NCBI GenBank assembly: GCA_002279355.1
Contig: NCBV01000002.1
Coordinates: 1 to 64,000, forward strand
Direction: 5' to 3'
DNA: 64,000 nucleotides
Source: Acidiphilium sp. 37-60-79
GTDB taxonomy: Bacteria > Pseudomonadota > Alphaproteobacteria > Acetobacterales > Acetobacteraceae
The notes beneath the pieces are model-generated. The model was given only the letters and a program-made list of their open reading frames with translations. It was not told where the DNA came from and did not search any database. Every line of letters begins with the position of its first letter. The first letter of the stretch is position 1. A program made the position numbers and the translations under genes. Shown piece after piece: positions 9,165-18,530 of this stretch.

Positions 9165-9748
9165 CAGACGAGCCGGCAGGCTTCCTCGAAATCGAGGCGT
9201 GGGCTGCGCGGGAACATATCTTCCGCGACGCCATAGCCCAGATTGATCAGGAAGTTAGATTTCCAACCATGATCCGCGAGAAAGGCCCGATCAACCTTGT
9301 CTTTATCGAACCCTGACATCGGCCCGACATCAAGCCCGAGGGCACGGGCCGCCATGATCAAATAACCGCCTTGCAAGGTGCCATTCCGCATGGCGGTTTC
9401 TTCGGCGAGATCAGGATTGCCAGAGAACCAGGCGCGGGCATCCGCATGCGGGAAGAGCCTTGGCAAATGCTCATAAAAGAGTGGGTCATGCGCCACGATC
9501 ACCGTGACCGGCGCCGACATGGTTTTCTCTATATTACCAGGGTTGAGCGCTGGTTTCAGCTTTTCGCGGGCCTCTTGGGTGCGGATAAATACGAACCGCG
9601 CTGGTGAGCAATTGGCCGAGGTCGGGCCGAATTTCAGAATATCGTAGAGGGCGTGCAGGGTCTCATCGCTCACCAGGCGATCGGTCCAAGCGTTTTTGGT
9701 GCGAGCGGCGCGAAAAAGCGTATCGAGCGCGGAATCATCGAGCAGCAT
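9164..9748 (-). CDS. Malonic semialdehyde reductase / nitroreductase (RutE-HadB family)
   Basis: A 194-residue FMN-dependent nitroreductase-fold protein. The sequence follows E. coli RutE closely: an ARTKNAW segment, [16 protein letters not shown] for FMN binding, [30 protein letters not shown], and a C-terminal [11 protein letters not shown]. RutE reduces malonic semialdehyde to 3-hydroxypropionate during pyrimidine degradation. No other rut gene is present here, so a more general quinone, nitro or semialdehyde reductase role is equally possible. The gene overlaps tsaB by one base and lies 26 nt after nfuA. Confidence 0.9.
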   Translation of the reverse strand: MLLDDSALDTLFRAARTKNAWTDRLVSDETLHALYDILKFGPTSANCSPARFVFIRTQEAREKLKPALNPGNIEKTMSAPVTVIVAHDPLFYEHLPRLFPHADARAWFSGNPDLAEETAMRNGTLQGGYLIMAARALGLDVGPMSGFDKDKVDRAFLADHGWKSNFLINLGYGVAEDMFPRSPRLDFEEACRLV

Positions 9749-9774
9749 TCATCTCTCCATGCGGAAATTCAGAC

Positions 9775-10332
9775 TCAAGCGGCGACTTGCTGCACCGCTT
9801 TAACTTCAGGGACATAATGGCGAAGCAGGTTTTCGATACCCATTTTCAACGTTGCCGTCGAGGACGGGCAGCCCGAACACGCACCCTGCATATGCAACGT
9901 GACGATACCATCGCGAAAGCCACGAAACACGATGTCGCCGCCATCGCCGGCAACAGCGGGACGCACGCGGGTATCGAGCAATTCCTTAATTTGGGCGACG
10001 ATTTCATGATCGGCAGGATCAACATCTTCGGCCGTCAGCGCGGCGTCGCTGGCCATCATCGGATGGCCGGCGAGAAAATGCTCCATGATGGCGCCAAGAA
10101 TCTGCGGGCGCAGGGCGGACCATTCGACCGCCTCGGACTTCGTGACGGAGATAAAATCACCGCCAAAAAACACGCGGCTGGTGCCAGGCAGGGCGAACAG
10201 GGCGCTGCCAAGCGGGCTGACCGCAGCCGCCTCCGCATTGGCCAGATCAACCGTGCCAGACTCCAGCACGGTATGGCCGGGCAGGAATTTCAGCGTCGCG
10301 GGATTGGGGGTTGGTTCGGTTTCGATGAACAT
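9775..10332 (-). CDS. nfuA: NifU-family Fe-S scaffold/carrier protein
   Basis: A 185-residue protein with an Nfu N-terminal domain (residues about 1-85, starting MFIETEPTPNPATLKFLPG) and a C-terminal NifU-like domain carrying the CxxC cluster motif in GACSGCPSSTATLKMG (about residues 150-165). This two-domain order is that of alphaproteobacterial and mitochondrial NFU1 proteins, which pass [4Fe-4S] clusters to targets such as lipoyl synthase and respiratory enzymes. It heads a minus-strand run with the nitroreductase, tsaB and rimI. A short inverted repeat (AGGACC/GGTCCT at 10347-10363) precedes it; its role is unknown. Confidence 0.93.
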   Translation of the reverse strand: MFIETEPTPNPATLKFLPGHTVLESGTVDLANAEAAAVSPLGSALFALPGTSRVFFGGDFISVTKSEAVEWSALRPQILGAIMEHFLAGHPMMASDAALTAEDVDPADHEIVAQIKELLDTRVRPAVAGDGGDIVFRGFRDGIVTLHMQGACSGCPSSTATLKMGIENLLRHYVPEVKAVQQVAA

Positions 10333-10504
10333 GGTTGCTCCTAATCAGGACCGGTAGGGTCCTCTCTATACATCATGGGGAGCCAAGATTCAAACGGCAA
10401 GATACCCAGCAATGCGTTCAGCCCAGTTGACCATCGCGCTGCGCTGACCCAGTTACGGGCAATCGCTGAGCCTACGAAAATGGCGACGCAGCAAGGAGCA
10501 AAAA

Positions 10505-12796
10505 ATGGCTGAGCAGGACGAGATTTTTGCACCGTATGACGCGCCAGCAGGTGGCTGGGGCGCATTGGCGGCAACGGCCAAAGCGCTTCGTCGGCAAAGC
10601 GTGGTGGCGCGGGGGAGCCGGGCGCTGCTCGCCGCCAACCAGCCGGAGGGGTTTGATTGTCCTGGCTGTGCATGGCCCGATCCGAAACATACCTCGTCCT
10701 TTGAGTTTTGCGAGAATGGGGCCAAGGCGATTGCCTGGGAAGTCACCGAAAAGCGGGTCACGCGCGAATTTTTTGCGGCCCATACGGTCAGCGAATTGGC
10801 GACCAAGAGCGATCTCTGGCTGGAAGAGCAGGGCCGCTTGACTGAGCCGATGCGCTATGATCCGGCCTCGGATAAATATGTGCCGATATCGTGGGACGAG
10901 GCGTTCGCGATCATCGCGCGCCACATCAACCGGATGGATAATCCGCATCAGGCCGAATTTTATGTATCGGGCCGCACCTCGAATGAGGCGGCGTTCCTGT
11001 TTGGTCTGCTTGGTCGCTTAGTCGGGACCAATAATTTTCCCGATTGCTCAAATATGTGCCACGAGCCGACCAGCCGGGGCTTGCCGCTTTCGATCGGTAT
11101 TGGCAAGGGCACGTCAGTGCTCGAGGATTTCGAACATGCTGATATGATTCTGAATATCGGGCAAAATCCGGGCACGAACTCGCCGCGCGCGATGGGCACG
11201 CTGCGCGAGGCGGCCAAGCGCGGGGCGCGGATTGTGGTGTTCAACCCGCTGCGCGAGCGGGCGTTGGAACGGTTTGCCGATCCTAAAAGCACCCAGGATA
11301 TGCTGCTCAACGGCGCAAAAATTGCCCATTTATACTGCCAGGTGAAGATCGGCGGTGACATGGCGGCGCTGAAAGGCGTGATGAAGCTGGTGATCGACGC
11401 GGATCGCGCGGCGAAGGCCAATGGGCAACCAGCGGTGCTCGATGATGCATTCATTGCGGCCCATACGCATGGGTTTGAGGCGTTCCTCGCGGATTTGGAT
11501 GCGACGGAATGGGACGATATTATCGAAACATCGGGGTTAAGCCGCGAGGTTTTGCAACAGGTTGCCGACATTTACTGCAGCGCGAAATCGGTCATTTTGA
11601 TGTATGGCATGGGCATCACCCAGCATCGCCATGGCTCGGAAAATATCCAACAATGCGTGAATTTGCTGCTTTTGCGTGGGAATATTGGCCGCGAAGGGAC
11701 CGGCATTTCGCCCGTGCGCGGGCATTCGAATGTCCAAGGTGATCGCACTGTCGGTATCGATGAAAAGCCAACACAGGCCTTTCTCGATGAGCTAGCGAAG
11801 GTGTTTAAATTCGAGCCACCGCGCGAGCACGGACACGGCGTGGTCACGAGTATTGAGGCCATGCTGCGCGGCGAAGTTCGGGTATTCTTGGGTATGGGCG
11901 GCAATTTTGTCGCCGCCGTGCCCGATACGCCGCGGGTGCAAGCGGCGATGCGCCAGATTGATTTGACTGTGGGCGTGAACACCAAGCTCAATCGCGGTCA
12001 TGTGGTGCATGGCAAGGAGGCGTTGATCCTGCCTTGCCGGGCGCGCAGTGAGCTCGATGAACAAGGAGGCGTTCTGCAATCGGTTACGGTTGAAGATAGT
12101 ATGAGTTTTGTGCATGCCTCCGGCGGCTTGTTAGAGCCGGCAAGCCCAGATTTGCGCTCGGAAGTTGCGATTGTCTGCGGCATGGCCAAGGCTATTTTCC
12201 CGGATCGCTATACGCATATCGACTGGGATGGTTATGTGGCCAACTATGATCGGATCCGTGATGCGATCGAGGCGGTGTATCCGGAACTATTCCAGGAATA
12301 CAATAAGCGCGTGCGTGAGCCGGGCGGGTTTCGCCTGCGCAATCCGGCGAGTGAGCGTGAGTGGAAAACCAGCACCGGCAAGGCAAATTTTCTGGTATTC
12401 AACGGTGTCGCCGAAGATCCGGCGCGCATCGCCAATCCGGACATGCTCCGCCTCGCAACCCTGCGCAGCCACGATCAGTATAATACGACAGTGTATAGTA
12501 ATGATGATCGCTATCGTGGGATTAAAGGTGATCGGATGGTTGTGTTCATGAATGAGGTGGACATGAAGGCGCGCGGCGTGCAACCTGGGGCTAAAGTTCG
12601 GCTGCGCACCGTATCGGATGACGGCATTGATCGTGTGGTCGAAAATCTTACTGTGATTGCCTATAACATTCCACGCGGATCGATCGGAGCCTATTACCCT
12701 GAGACTAATCCGTTGTTAGCTCTGGGGCATCATGACCAACTCGCCGAAACGCCTGCGGCAAAATCGATCCCGGTGATGGTGGAGGCCATGGCATGA
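10505..12796 (+). CDS. Molybdopterin oxidoreductase alpha subunit, YdeP/FdhF-like
   Basis: A 763-residue member of the formate dehydrogenase-like family to which E. coli YdeP belongs. The N-terminal CPGCAWPDP...FEFCENGAK segment gives a C-x2-C-x13-C pattern rather than a full four-Cys ferredoxin-like site. The Mo-cofactor domains follow with NFPDCSNMCHEPTSRG, NIGQNPGTNSPR, RGNIGREGTGISPVRGHSN and a C-terminal molydopterin dinucleotide-binding domain (TLRSHDQYNTTVYSNDDRY). AGGAG 7-11 nt upstream supports the ATG at 10505. No beta subunit or fdhD lies nearby. YdeP is linked to acid resistance in E. coli; here substrate and role are unknown. No Tat signal is seen, so the protein is probably cytoplasmic. 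Confidence 0.88.
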   Translation: MAEQDEIFAPYDAPAGGWGALAATAKALRRQSVVARGSRALLAANQPEGFDCPGCAWPDPKHTSSFEFCENGAKAIAWEVTEKRVTREFFAAHTVSELATKSDLWLEEQGRLTEPMRYDPASDKYVPISWDEAFAIIARHINRMDNPHQAEFYVSGRTSNEAAFLFGLLGRLVGTNNFPDCSNMCHEPTSRGLPLSIGIGKGTSVLEDFEHADMILNIGQNPGTNSPRAMGTLREAAKRGARIVVFNPLRERALERFADPKSTQDMLLNGAKIAHLYCQVKIGGDMAALKGVMKLVIDADRAAKANGQPAVLDDAFIAAHTHGFEAFLADLDATEWDDIIETSGLSREVLQQVADIYCSAKSVILMYGMGITQHRHGSENIQQCVNLLLLRGNIGREGTGISPVRGHSNVQGDRTVGIDEKPTQAFLDELAKVFKFEPPREHGHGVVTSIEAMLRGEVRVFLGMGGNFVAAVPDTPRVQAAMRQIDLTVGVNTKLNRGHVVHGKEALILPCRARSELDEQGGVLQSVTVEDSMSFVHASGGLLEPASPDLRSEVAIVCGMAKAIFPDRYTHIDWDGYVANYDRIRDAIEAVYPELFQEYNKRVREPGGFRLRNPASEREWKTSTGKANFLVFNGVAEDPARIANPDMLRLATLRSHDQYNTTVYSNDDRYRGIKGDRMVVFMNEVDMKARGVQPGAKVRLRTVSDDGIDRVVENLTVIAYNIPRGSIGAYYPETNPLLALGHHDQLAETPAAKSIPVMVEAMA

Positions 12797-12864
12797 TGAG
12801 GGCACTAACATCGAAAATCTTGCGAACTTAACGTAGATTCTGACTTAACAACTGGGCTAAGGCG

Positions 12865-12892
12865 GCGATCTTCGCTTGATAGCGAGGATCGC
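12865..12892. terminator. Hairpin between convergent genes
   Basis: GCGATCTTCGC (12865-12875) pairs with GCGAGGATCGC (12882-12892) as an 11-bp stem with one G-T wobble and a 6-nt loop. It lies between the stop codons of the convergent oxidoreductase and rmd genes. There is no long T tract on either side, so it may be a weak bidirectional terminator or an mRNA 3'-end stabiliser. Confidence 0.5.
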
Positions 12893-12893
12893 A

Positions 12894-13811
12894 TTATGGC
12901 AGCTTGGCGTTTGGCTTGAGCAAATCTGACAACCACTTCTGATACGGGATTTTCGCTTCCCAGTTAAGAGTCTGTCGTGCGGCGTGCGCGTCACCGACCG
13001 CTCGTGGAATATCAGATGGGCGCATGCGGGCGGGATCGGCTTTGATCGTGACTGCCAATCCCGATCTTGCGATCAGATCATCGAGCATGCTGCCGATGCG
13101 CCTTGGTTGGCCCGAGGCGAGGTTGAGCACCAGATTGTCGGGCAGTTTGCCAGCCTCGATCAGTGTCAGGGCGCGCACCACCGCAGCCGCCACATCATCG
13201 ACATGCACCATATCGCGCTCGGCATCGAGATTACCGACTTCAAGTATTGGCGGCGCCGCGCCGGCCTGAATGCGCTTGAGTTGAGCGGCAAAGCTGCCCA
13301 TGGCGTAGCTTTCTGGCATTGCCGGGCCGATTTGGTTGAACGGGCGCAGGCGCAGCAGCCGCAAGCCGCGTTCGGCAGCGAGAGCCCCGAGCGTCAGATC
13401 GGCGGCGGATTTCGAGGCGGCATAGCTGTTGAGCGGGGCGAGTGGCGTGGTCTCAGCGACTGGCCGGCCAGATTTGAACGAGGCCCCGTAACAATCACCG
13501 CTGCCAAAATAGATCAGCCATGCGCGGGGGGTGTGCACCAGCATCTCGTCGGCAAGATTCAACGTGCCGGTCAGATTGACGTCGAAACAACGGGTTAGAT
13601 CACGCTGGGCTTGCGGCACGGCGGCGATCGCCGCGAGGTGAATGACAATATCAGCGCGCGTCTGTTCAATTGCGGCGGACACCGCGCTACGCTGCGCGAT
13701 GTCGCCGATGAATGGCTGCAATATAGAATCAGGGAACGCAGCGTTGATCGCTGGAAGCAGCGCGCGGCCAACAAAGCCGGACGCACCGGTGAGCAGAATT
13801 CGCGCAGCCAC
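12894..13811 (-). CDS. rmd: GDP-4-keto-6-deoxy-D-mannose reductase (NAD-dependent epimerase family)
   Basis: A 305-residue extended short-chain dehydrogenase. The NAD(P)-binding TGASGFVG is at residues 8-15, followed by VIHLAAIAAVPQ. The catalytic Ser-Tyr-Lys set is in YFGSGDCYG and SYAASKSAAD. LRPFNQIGP and RDMVHVDDVAAA are typical of the RMD/GMER group. Next to gmd, whose product it would reduce, it should complete GDP-D-rhamnose synthesis (or a related 6-deoxyhexose) for surface polysaccharide. The start codon at 13811 overlaps the gmd stop by one base, so the pair is translationally coupled. The exact stereochemistry of the product is inferred. Confidence 0.85.
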   Translation of the reverse strand: MAARILLTGASGFVGRALLPAINAAFPDSILQPFIGDIAQRSAVSAAIEQTRADIVIHLAAIAAVPQAQRDLTRCFDVNLTGTLNLADEMLVHTPRAWLIYFGSGDCYGASFKSGRPVAETTPLAPLNSYAASKSAADLTLGALAAERGLRLLRLRPFNQIGPAMPESYAMGSFAAQLKRIQAGAAPPILEVGNLDAERDMVHVDDVAAAVVRALTLIEAGKLPDNLVLNLASGQPRRIGSMLDDLIARSGLAVTIKADPARMRPSDIPRAVGDAHAARQTLNWEAKIPYQKWLSDLLKPNAKLP

Positions 13812-14788
13812 TAAATTCCCTTCTTGATGCGGGCCAGATCCGCCTCGACCATCTCGCCGGCAAGCTGTTCGAGCATGACCTCGGCCTTCCAGCCCAAGGC
13901 GCGTGCCGCTTTGCTTGGATCACCAAGCAGCAATTCCACCTCGGCGGGGCGCATCAACTTTGTATCGGTGCGAATATAGTCAGCAGCTTTTAGCCCGGCC
14001 GCGCCAAACGCCATATCGGCGAAGGCGGCCACGCTGGCGGTGCGGCCGGTGGCAATCACATAATCGTCCGGCTGGTCTTGCTGCAGCATCAGCCACATGG
14101 CGCGAACATAGTCGCGTGCGTGACCCCAGTCGCGTTGGGCGGCAATGTTACCGAGCGTCAGATGCTGATCGAGCCCGAGCTTGATCCGTGCAACCCCGTT
14201 GGTAATTCGGCGGGTAACAAATTCAATGCCGCGTAGTGGGCTTTCATGGTTGAATAAAATGCCTGAGGAGGCATGCATACCGAAGCTCTCGCGGTAATTC
14301 ACGGTCATCCAATGGGCGTATAGCTTGGCCGCAGCATAGGGGCTGCGCGGATAGAACGGGGTGGTTTCGGATTGTGGCACTTGATGCACTTTACCGAACA
14401 TTTCCGATGAGGAGGCTTGATAAAACCGCGCCTGTGGCCGGGCGATGCGCACGGCTTCCAGCATGGTGACGGCGCCAAGCCCCGTTACCAAGCCGGTTAA
14501 GCTCGGCTGTTGCCACGAGGTGGCGACGAAGCTCTGAGCGGCGAGATGATAAACCTCATGAGGCTGGTGGTCTTGCACAATCCGGATCAGGCTACCGAGA
14601 TCGGTCAAATTGCCTTCAACCAATGTAACGCGATCGAGAATACCGAGCCAGCGCAGCCGCTCACCAATCACATCCGATGAGGCGGACCGACGCATCACGC
14701 CGATGACCTTATAGCCTTTGCCGAGCAGCAATTCGCTCAAATAGGCACCATCTTGGCCGGTGATGCCGGTAATCAGGGCTGTGGGCAT
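13811..14788 (-). CDS. gmd: GDP-mannose 4,6-dehydratase
   Basis: A 325-residue extended SDR enzyme that converts GDP-D-mannose to GDP-4-keto-6-deoxy-D-mannose. Signatures are ALITGITGQDGAYLSELLL at the N-terminus, VYHLAAQSFVATSW, the catalytic ASSSEMFGK segment, SPYAAAKLYAHW with Tyr and Lys, and FNHESPLRGIEFVTRRIT plus RDWGHARDYVRAMW, all hallmark blocks of Gmd. Length is near the short form of the family (about 320-370). It leads the gmd-rmd pair and diverges from a GT4 glycosyltransferase across 278 bp, which places sugar-nucleotide supply beside its likely user. Confidence 0.95.
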   Translation of the reverse strand: MPTALITGITGQDGAYLSELLLGKGYKVIGVMRRSASSDVIGERLRWLGILDRVTLVEGNLTDLGSLIRIVQDHQPHEVYHLAAQSFVATSWQQPSLTGLVTGLGAVTMLEAVRIARPQARFYQASSSEMFGKVHQVPQSETTPFYPRSPYAAAKLYAHWMTVNYRESFGMHASSGILFNHESPLRGIEFVTRRITNGVARIKLGLDQHLTLGNIAAQRDWGHARDYVRAMWLMLQQDQPDDYVIATGRTASVAAFADMAFGAAGLKAADYIRTDTKLMRPAEVELLLGDPSKAARALGWKAEVMLEQLAGEMVEADLARIKKGI

Positions 14789-14891
14789 AGGAGCTCCGTG
14801 TGATCAGGGTTCGCGATAGCGGCGTTTTGAACGGAATTATCGTCGTTGGCTAGAGGAAGGCGGGCGATCGGACTCGACGTGGGCGATCCGT

Positions 14892-14912
14892 TAACGATAT
14901 GTCACATCGTTA
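14892..14912. promoter_or_regulatory. Palindromic site between gmd and glycosyltransferase
   Basis: TAACGAT (14892-14898) and ATCGTTA (14906-14912) form a perfect 7-bp inverted repeat, and the inner bases TGT/ACA extend it with a one-base bulge. It lies in the 278-bp divergent gap between gmd (start 14788) and the GT4 gene (start 15067). It could be an operator serving one or both promoters. No regulator gene is adjacent. The remainder of the gap shows nothing else I can name. Confidence 0.35.
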
Positions 14913-15066
14913 TCTGTTGCGCCGGATGCCGCGCGCACTTAAGTCGGTTGTCGAACGATTGAACGCGCGATATTAGGGAAGCGACGATTGGCGTTCGAGA
15001 TCGAGGTCTCGCTAAATTGCCTTTATCGCGTCCTCAATTTGACATAATCGTTGCGGATGGTGGTGT

Positions 15067-16530
15067 ATGACAATATGGGTTGATATCGAAGACCTTCTCG
15101 CGCACTTTTATGCTGCCAGTCGGCCTTCGGGCATTCAGAGATTATCGTATGAGATTTACCGGGAATTGGCTCGCACATCGGTGCCGGGCGAGCCGATACG
15201 GTTCGTTCGGCATATCCCCAAAGGCACAGATCTCGAAGAAGTATATTGGCCCGATGTTGAAGCGCGGGTTGAGCTGGCGTTCAGCCAGGAGGCGGAATTA
15301 GCAACGGCCGGGCCACCTGTCGCGCTTGATTTGCAAAGTCCGCCCCAGAAGGCGGTGTCACAATCCAGACTGCGTGCGTGGGCGCGGCGATTGCCGATGG
15401 ATTTGAGGGCCCCGCTCGCTGGCTTGGTTAATGCCCAGCGCGCGGCCTTCGCCGCGCAGGGTGATGCGGTGCGTGCGGCGCGTGATTTGTTGCGTGGATT
15501 GCGGCGTTGGGCCGGGTTTGGCGGCAGCGGTGCATTCGGTTCGATGGTTTCGGTTAGCTCGGCCGCGTCGAATGATGATCGTGCTGGAGCAGCCGTGTCG
15601 CCGATGCCGGGTGATGTGTTTCTCGCCTTAGGCGCCTCGTGGCAGGGCGGTTATTACCCTAACTTAGTCGAATCGTTGAAGCAGCGCTTTGGCGTCCGAT
15701 TTGCATTTATGATTTATGACTTAATCCCAATTTTGTGGCCCGAATTCGTGATGGCGCGCATCCGTGAACCCTACCAAGCCTGGATCACCCCGATGCTGCG
15801 GGCGGCCGATGTTGTCTTCACCATTTCAGAAACAACGACTGCCGATGTGCTGGACTTTGCCACCCAGGCGGGGATTAGTGTGCCGGTGACCAAAATTGTG
15901 CCGATCGGGGTGACGTTCCCGGACCGATCGCCGGTACCGCCTCCTTTGTCGCGGCCCTATGTGTTGATGGTGTCCACCATCGAAATTCGCAAAAACCACG
16001 CTCTGATGTTCAAGGTCTGGCGGCGTTTGATGGCAGAGTTGCCAGCCGAGCAGGTGCCAACTTTGGTATTTGCCGGGCGAATCGGCTGGCAGACTGTTGA
16101 TTTGCTCGCACAGATCGAGAATACCAACCAGCTTGACGGCTTATTACGCGTGATCGAGGCGCCAAGTGATCGAGAATTGGCTGCTTTATATCAAAATTGC
16201 CTATTTACCCTGTTTCCCTCGTTTTATGAGGGGTGGGGCTTGCCGGTCACTGAGAGTTTGAGTTTCGGCAAAACCGTTGCAGCGGCCCATCGTGCATCGA
16301 TTCCAGAGGCGGGCGGGATATTTTGTGATTATTTCGACCCGGATAATCTGCATGACGCCTATCGGGTGGTGGTACGGCTGATCACTGATCCCGCGCATCG
16401 CTCGACCATGGAGCATCGGATCAAACAAGAGTTTCGGCCACCCTCCTGGGCCGATAGCGCTGCGGCGATCACATCTTTGTTGGCGCAAGCCCATGCAAAG
16501 ATAGCAACCAACCTACTCGTGGCAGATTAG
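15067..16530 (+). CDS. Glycosyltransferase family 4 protein
   Basis: A 487-residue soluble glycosyltransferase with a GT-B fold. The C-terminal half carries the donor-binding features: YVLMVSTIEIRKNHALMFKVW at about residues 298-318, then LFTLFPSFYEGWGLPVTESLSFGK with the E-x7-E motif of retaining GT4 enzymes near residue 392. The N-terminal part has IWVDIEDLLAHF and SGIQRLSYEIYREL, seen in GT4 proteins that build rhamnose- or mannose-containing O-chains. A lower-complexity Ala/Ser/Arg stretch separates the halves (about 115-190). With gmd/rmd next door it probably transfers a deoxyhexose or mannose to a surface glycan; the acceptor is unknown. Confidence 0.85.
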   Translation: MTIWVDIEDLLAHFYAASRPSGIQRLSYEIYRELARTSVPGEPIRFVRHIPKGTDLEEVYWPDVEARVELAFSQEAELATAGPPVALDLQSPPQKAVSQSRLRAWARRLPMDLRAPLAGLVNAQRAAFAAQGDAVRAARDLLRGLRRWAGFGGSGAFGSMVSVSSAASNDDRAGAAVSPMPGDVFLALGASWQGGYYPNLVESLKQRFGVRFAFMIYDLIPILWPEFVMARIREPYQAWITPMLRAADVVFTISETTTADVLDFATQAGISVPVTKIVPIGVTFPDRSPVPPPLSRPYVLMVSTIEIRKNHALMFKVWRRLMAELPAEQVPTLVFAGRIGWQTVDLLAQIENTNQLDGLLRVIEAPSDRELAALYQNCLFTLFPSFYEGWGLPVTESLSFGKTVAAAHRASIPEAGGIFCDYFDPDNLHDAYRVVVRLITDPAHRSTMEHRIKQEFRPPSWADSAAAITSLLAQAHAKIATNLLVAD

Positions 16531-16544
16531 CGGCTATCGCTGCG

Positions 16545-17273
16545 TCACGGGCCAGGACGCAGAGCAACGGTTGCCGATAAATTAACCCGTTCAGTGACGT
16601 TGCCAGGTTGCACCATCGGTGGCGCGCCAGCCGGTGCACTATACATCACGTTGCGCATCATCGGCACAACAATTCCTCCGATTCCCATAGTGAGGGACCG
16701 AATTCGCCCCACTTTAAGGCCAAGTGCGGCGGCTATCGCGGTTTCCTGATAATGCAGGGATGTAACAGCGGCCTGGATTGCCGCATCTCGCGTGGCCATT
16801 GCAGTGGACGGCTGCAATGTCCCCGTCAGCGATTGTAGCTGCACGCCGTCGGCCTGTAATTGGCCGATCAGGTTAAGCACGGGCTTAGCGTCCGCGCTGT
16901 TCGGCGCGGCGGCGTAGGTCAGCGAAATAGATTGCGTGGCCTCCCATGTTGTGCCGTGCTGCGACGAGGTAACCGAATAACCACCCGTGGTAACTGACAG
17001 TTTGGCAACTTGATTTAATTGATGGAGCACAGTTGCCATTTGCTGGTTCAAATTTGTTTGTGCGGTCCGGCTATCGGGGCCGCGCGTTTGCACCAAGAGT
17101 GACGCGTCCATCGCATCTGGCGTGTGTGTCGCTTGTCCGCTGACGTTGAGCGACACAATCGTTGCTGCGGGTCGAACTGGCACGGCTGCGGCACGGGCAC
17201 ATGGCACGATGATGCCGACTCCGAGCGCAACAATCACCGGCCCGAGGGCGTGACGATTATGGTTGGATATCAA
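16545..17273 (-). CDS. Periplasmic SIMPL-domain (DUF541) protein
   Basis: A 242-residue protein with a signal peptide (hydrophobic core about residues 11-24, likely cut after the Ala-rich CARAAA). The mature part starts with ATIVSLNVSGQATHTPD, the typical N-terminal strand of SIMPL/DUF541 proteins, continues through VTTGGYSVTSSQHG (the usual YxV-type repeat region) and ends with VNLSATVALRP. Known SIMPL proteins are periplasmic or outer-membrane linked (for example YggE) and implicated in oxidative stress, with no defined biochemical activity. It is convergent with the GT4 gene and divergent from the GT61-like pair; a direct link to polysaccharide synthesis is not shown. Confidence 0.85.
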   Translation of the reverse strand: MISNHNRHALGPVIVALGVGIIVPCARAAAVPVRPAATIVSLNVSGQATHTPDAMDASLLVQTRGPDSRTAQTNLNQQMATVLHQLNQVAKLSVTTGGYSVTSSQHGTTWEATQSISLTYAAAPNSADAKPVLNLIGQLQADGVQLQSLTGTLQPSTAMATRDAAIQAAVTSLHYQETAIAAALGLKVGRIRSLTMGIGGIVVPMMRNVMYSAPAGAPPMVQPGNVTERVNLSATVALRPGP

Positions 17274-17444
17274 GAAACTTCCTCCTCGTGGCCAGTCTTG
17301 CCATTTTGCGCGACCGTTTTGAATTTGTCCTTGGCCTGCTGTGTGGACTTAAGCCAGCGCGCTGGTCAATTAACTTTGTCGTAAGTTGTTGATGATGGCT
17401 TGCTTATCGATGATTCGGGCTTGCGTTTATCCAAACAAGACCGC

Positions 17445-18530
17445 ATGAATCGGTCGATGTCCAATCCATCCGATCCGCTGACCGAGAGCGCCCATTTCGA
17501 TGCCGATACGCTGACGGCGGTTCATGGTCTCGCCGCTTGGGGAAATGCCTGCTTTAACCCAGCTGCGCCGGATTCGGTGTTTCATCATGCGCCGAATCGG
17601 GTGATTGGCACGTGGTCCCACTTCTTAGGTGGCGGTGCGCGGCAACCGGGCGCTGATCTGGGACATGCTGAAACGGCGGTGTGCGAATTAGCGGGGGTGA
17701 GCGCGGTCTCGCTTGCCGGCGCACTACTGGACCCAACGTCGATGACGATTTTAAGTCCGGCGCGCGGTTTTTATGCCCCGTCGGGCGGTTCGCACGCGGT
17801 GCTGCGCTGCGAATCATCGTCGCAGTATGATGGGGTCGTGACGCCGGTGGCCGGAGTCGACATTCATGATATCCGACATTTTTTATATAAAGGCCTGCCT
17901 TCGGCAGTGATGTTGCGCGGCATGTTGGGGCCGCGTTTGCTGGTCGCGGGACCCGTTTTGCAGCCTTGGCAGGCGGAACTTCTAGCGGCCCTCGGGCTTG
18001 ATCAAGGTTATTTTTCGATTGCCGAGCCGACCCGCTTTACCAGGATTATTGCCACTGACATGATGCGGCCGGAACCACCTTCGCGTTTCGCACGCGGCGC
18101 CATTGATCGCTTGCGATTTCGATTTGGTCAGGACCATGTCCGAACGCGGCGACTGCTGATCGGTGATGGCCAAAAAGCTTGGGGCGACGACTGGTCTGCA
18201 ATTGAAGCAGAGGCGGAGGATTTCGGCTTCGAGCCGGTGGATCTGGCGCCGCTGAGTATGGCCGAGCGGGCGCGGCTCTTCGCTAGCGCGACGGCTGTGA
18301 TCGGCCCGAGCGGAGCGGCGTTGGCGCTGGTGGGTTTTTGCGATCCGGGGACCGCGATTTTAGAGTTGCAGACTACCGCGTTGCTGGAGGGTTGGACGCG
18401 GGTTCTGTGCGCTGTGTTTGGCTTGGAGTGGTATAATTTGATCATCAGCATGTCGGACATAACGGGCGAGACGTTGCTTGATCGCGGGTCGTTACGCATC
18501 TGTCTGAAGAATATGGTGGGAGCAGCATAA
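17445..18530 (+). CDS. GT61-like (DUF563) glycosyltransferase-family protein, copy 1
   Basis: A protein of about 361 residues resembling the DUF563/GT61 family. The best signal is near the C-terminus: FASATAVIGPSGAALALVGFCDPGTAILEL, matching the family block in which Gly-Ala-x-Leu is followed by a Pro-Gly turn and a Glu. The start is uncertain: TTG at 17400 opens the frame, ATG at 17445 is chosen, ATG at 17457 is also possible, and none has a strong ribosome binding site. The TAA overlaps the ATG of the next gene by one base (18530). Its tandem neighbour is a diverged paralogue. A role in surface glycan assembly is inferred from family and from gmd/rmd/GT4 nearby. Confidence 0.65.
   Translation: MNRSMSNPSDPLTESAHFDADTLTAVHGLAAWGNACFNPAAPDSVFHHAPNRVIGTWSHFLGGGARQPGADLGHAETAVCELAGVSAVSLAGALLDPTSMTILSPARGFYAPSGGSHAVLRCESSSQYDGVVTPVAGVDIHDIRHFLYKGLPSAVMLRGMLGPRLLVAGPVLQPWQAELLAALGLDQGYFSIAEPTRFTRIIATDMMRPEPPSRFARGAIDRLRFRFGQDHVRTRRLLIGDGQKAWGDDWSAIEAEAEDFGFEPVDLAPLSMAERARLFASATAVIGPSGAALALVGFCDPGTAILELQTTALLEGWTRVLCAVFGLEWYNLIISMSDITGETLLDRGSLRICLKNMVGAA

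Noticed and set aside
10347-10363. AGGACC/GGTCCT inverted repeat before nfuA as an Fe-S regulator site
   Set aside because: It is short and does not resemble an IscR, RirA or Irr motif I can recall; kept only as a note.
15037-15066. TTGACA as the -35 of a promoter for the GT4 gene
   Set aside because: With 16-18 bp spacing the -10 would fall on the start codon and lacks a TATAAT-like sequence.
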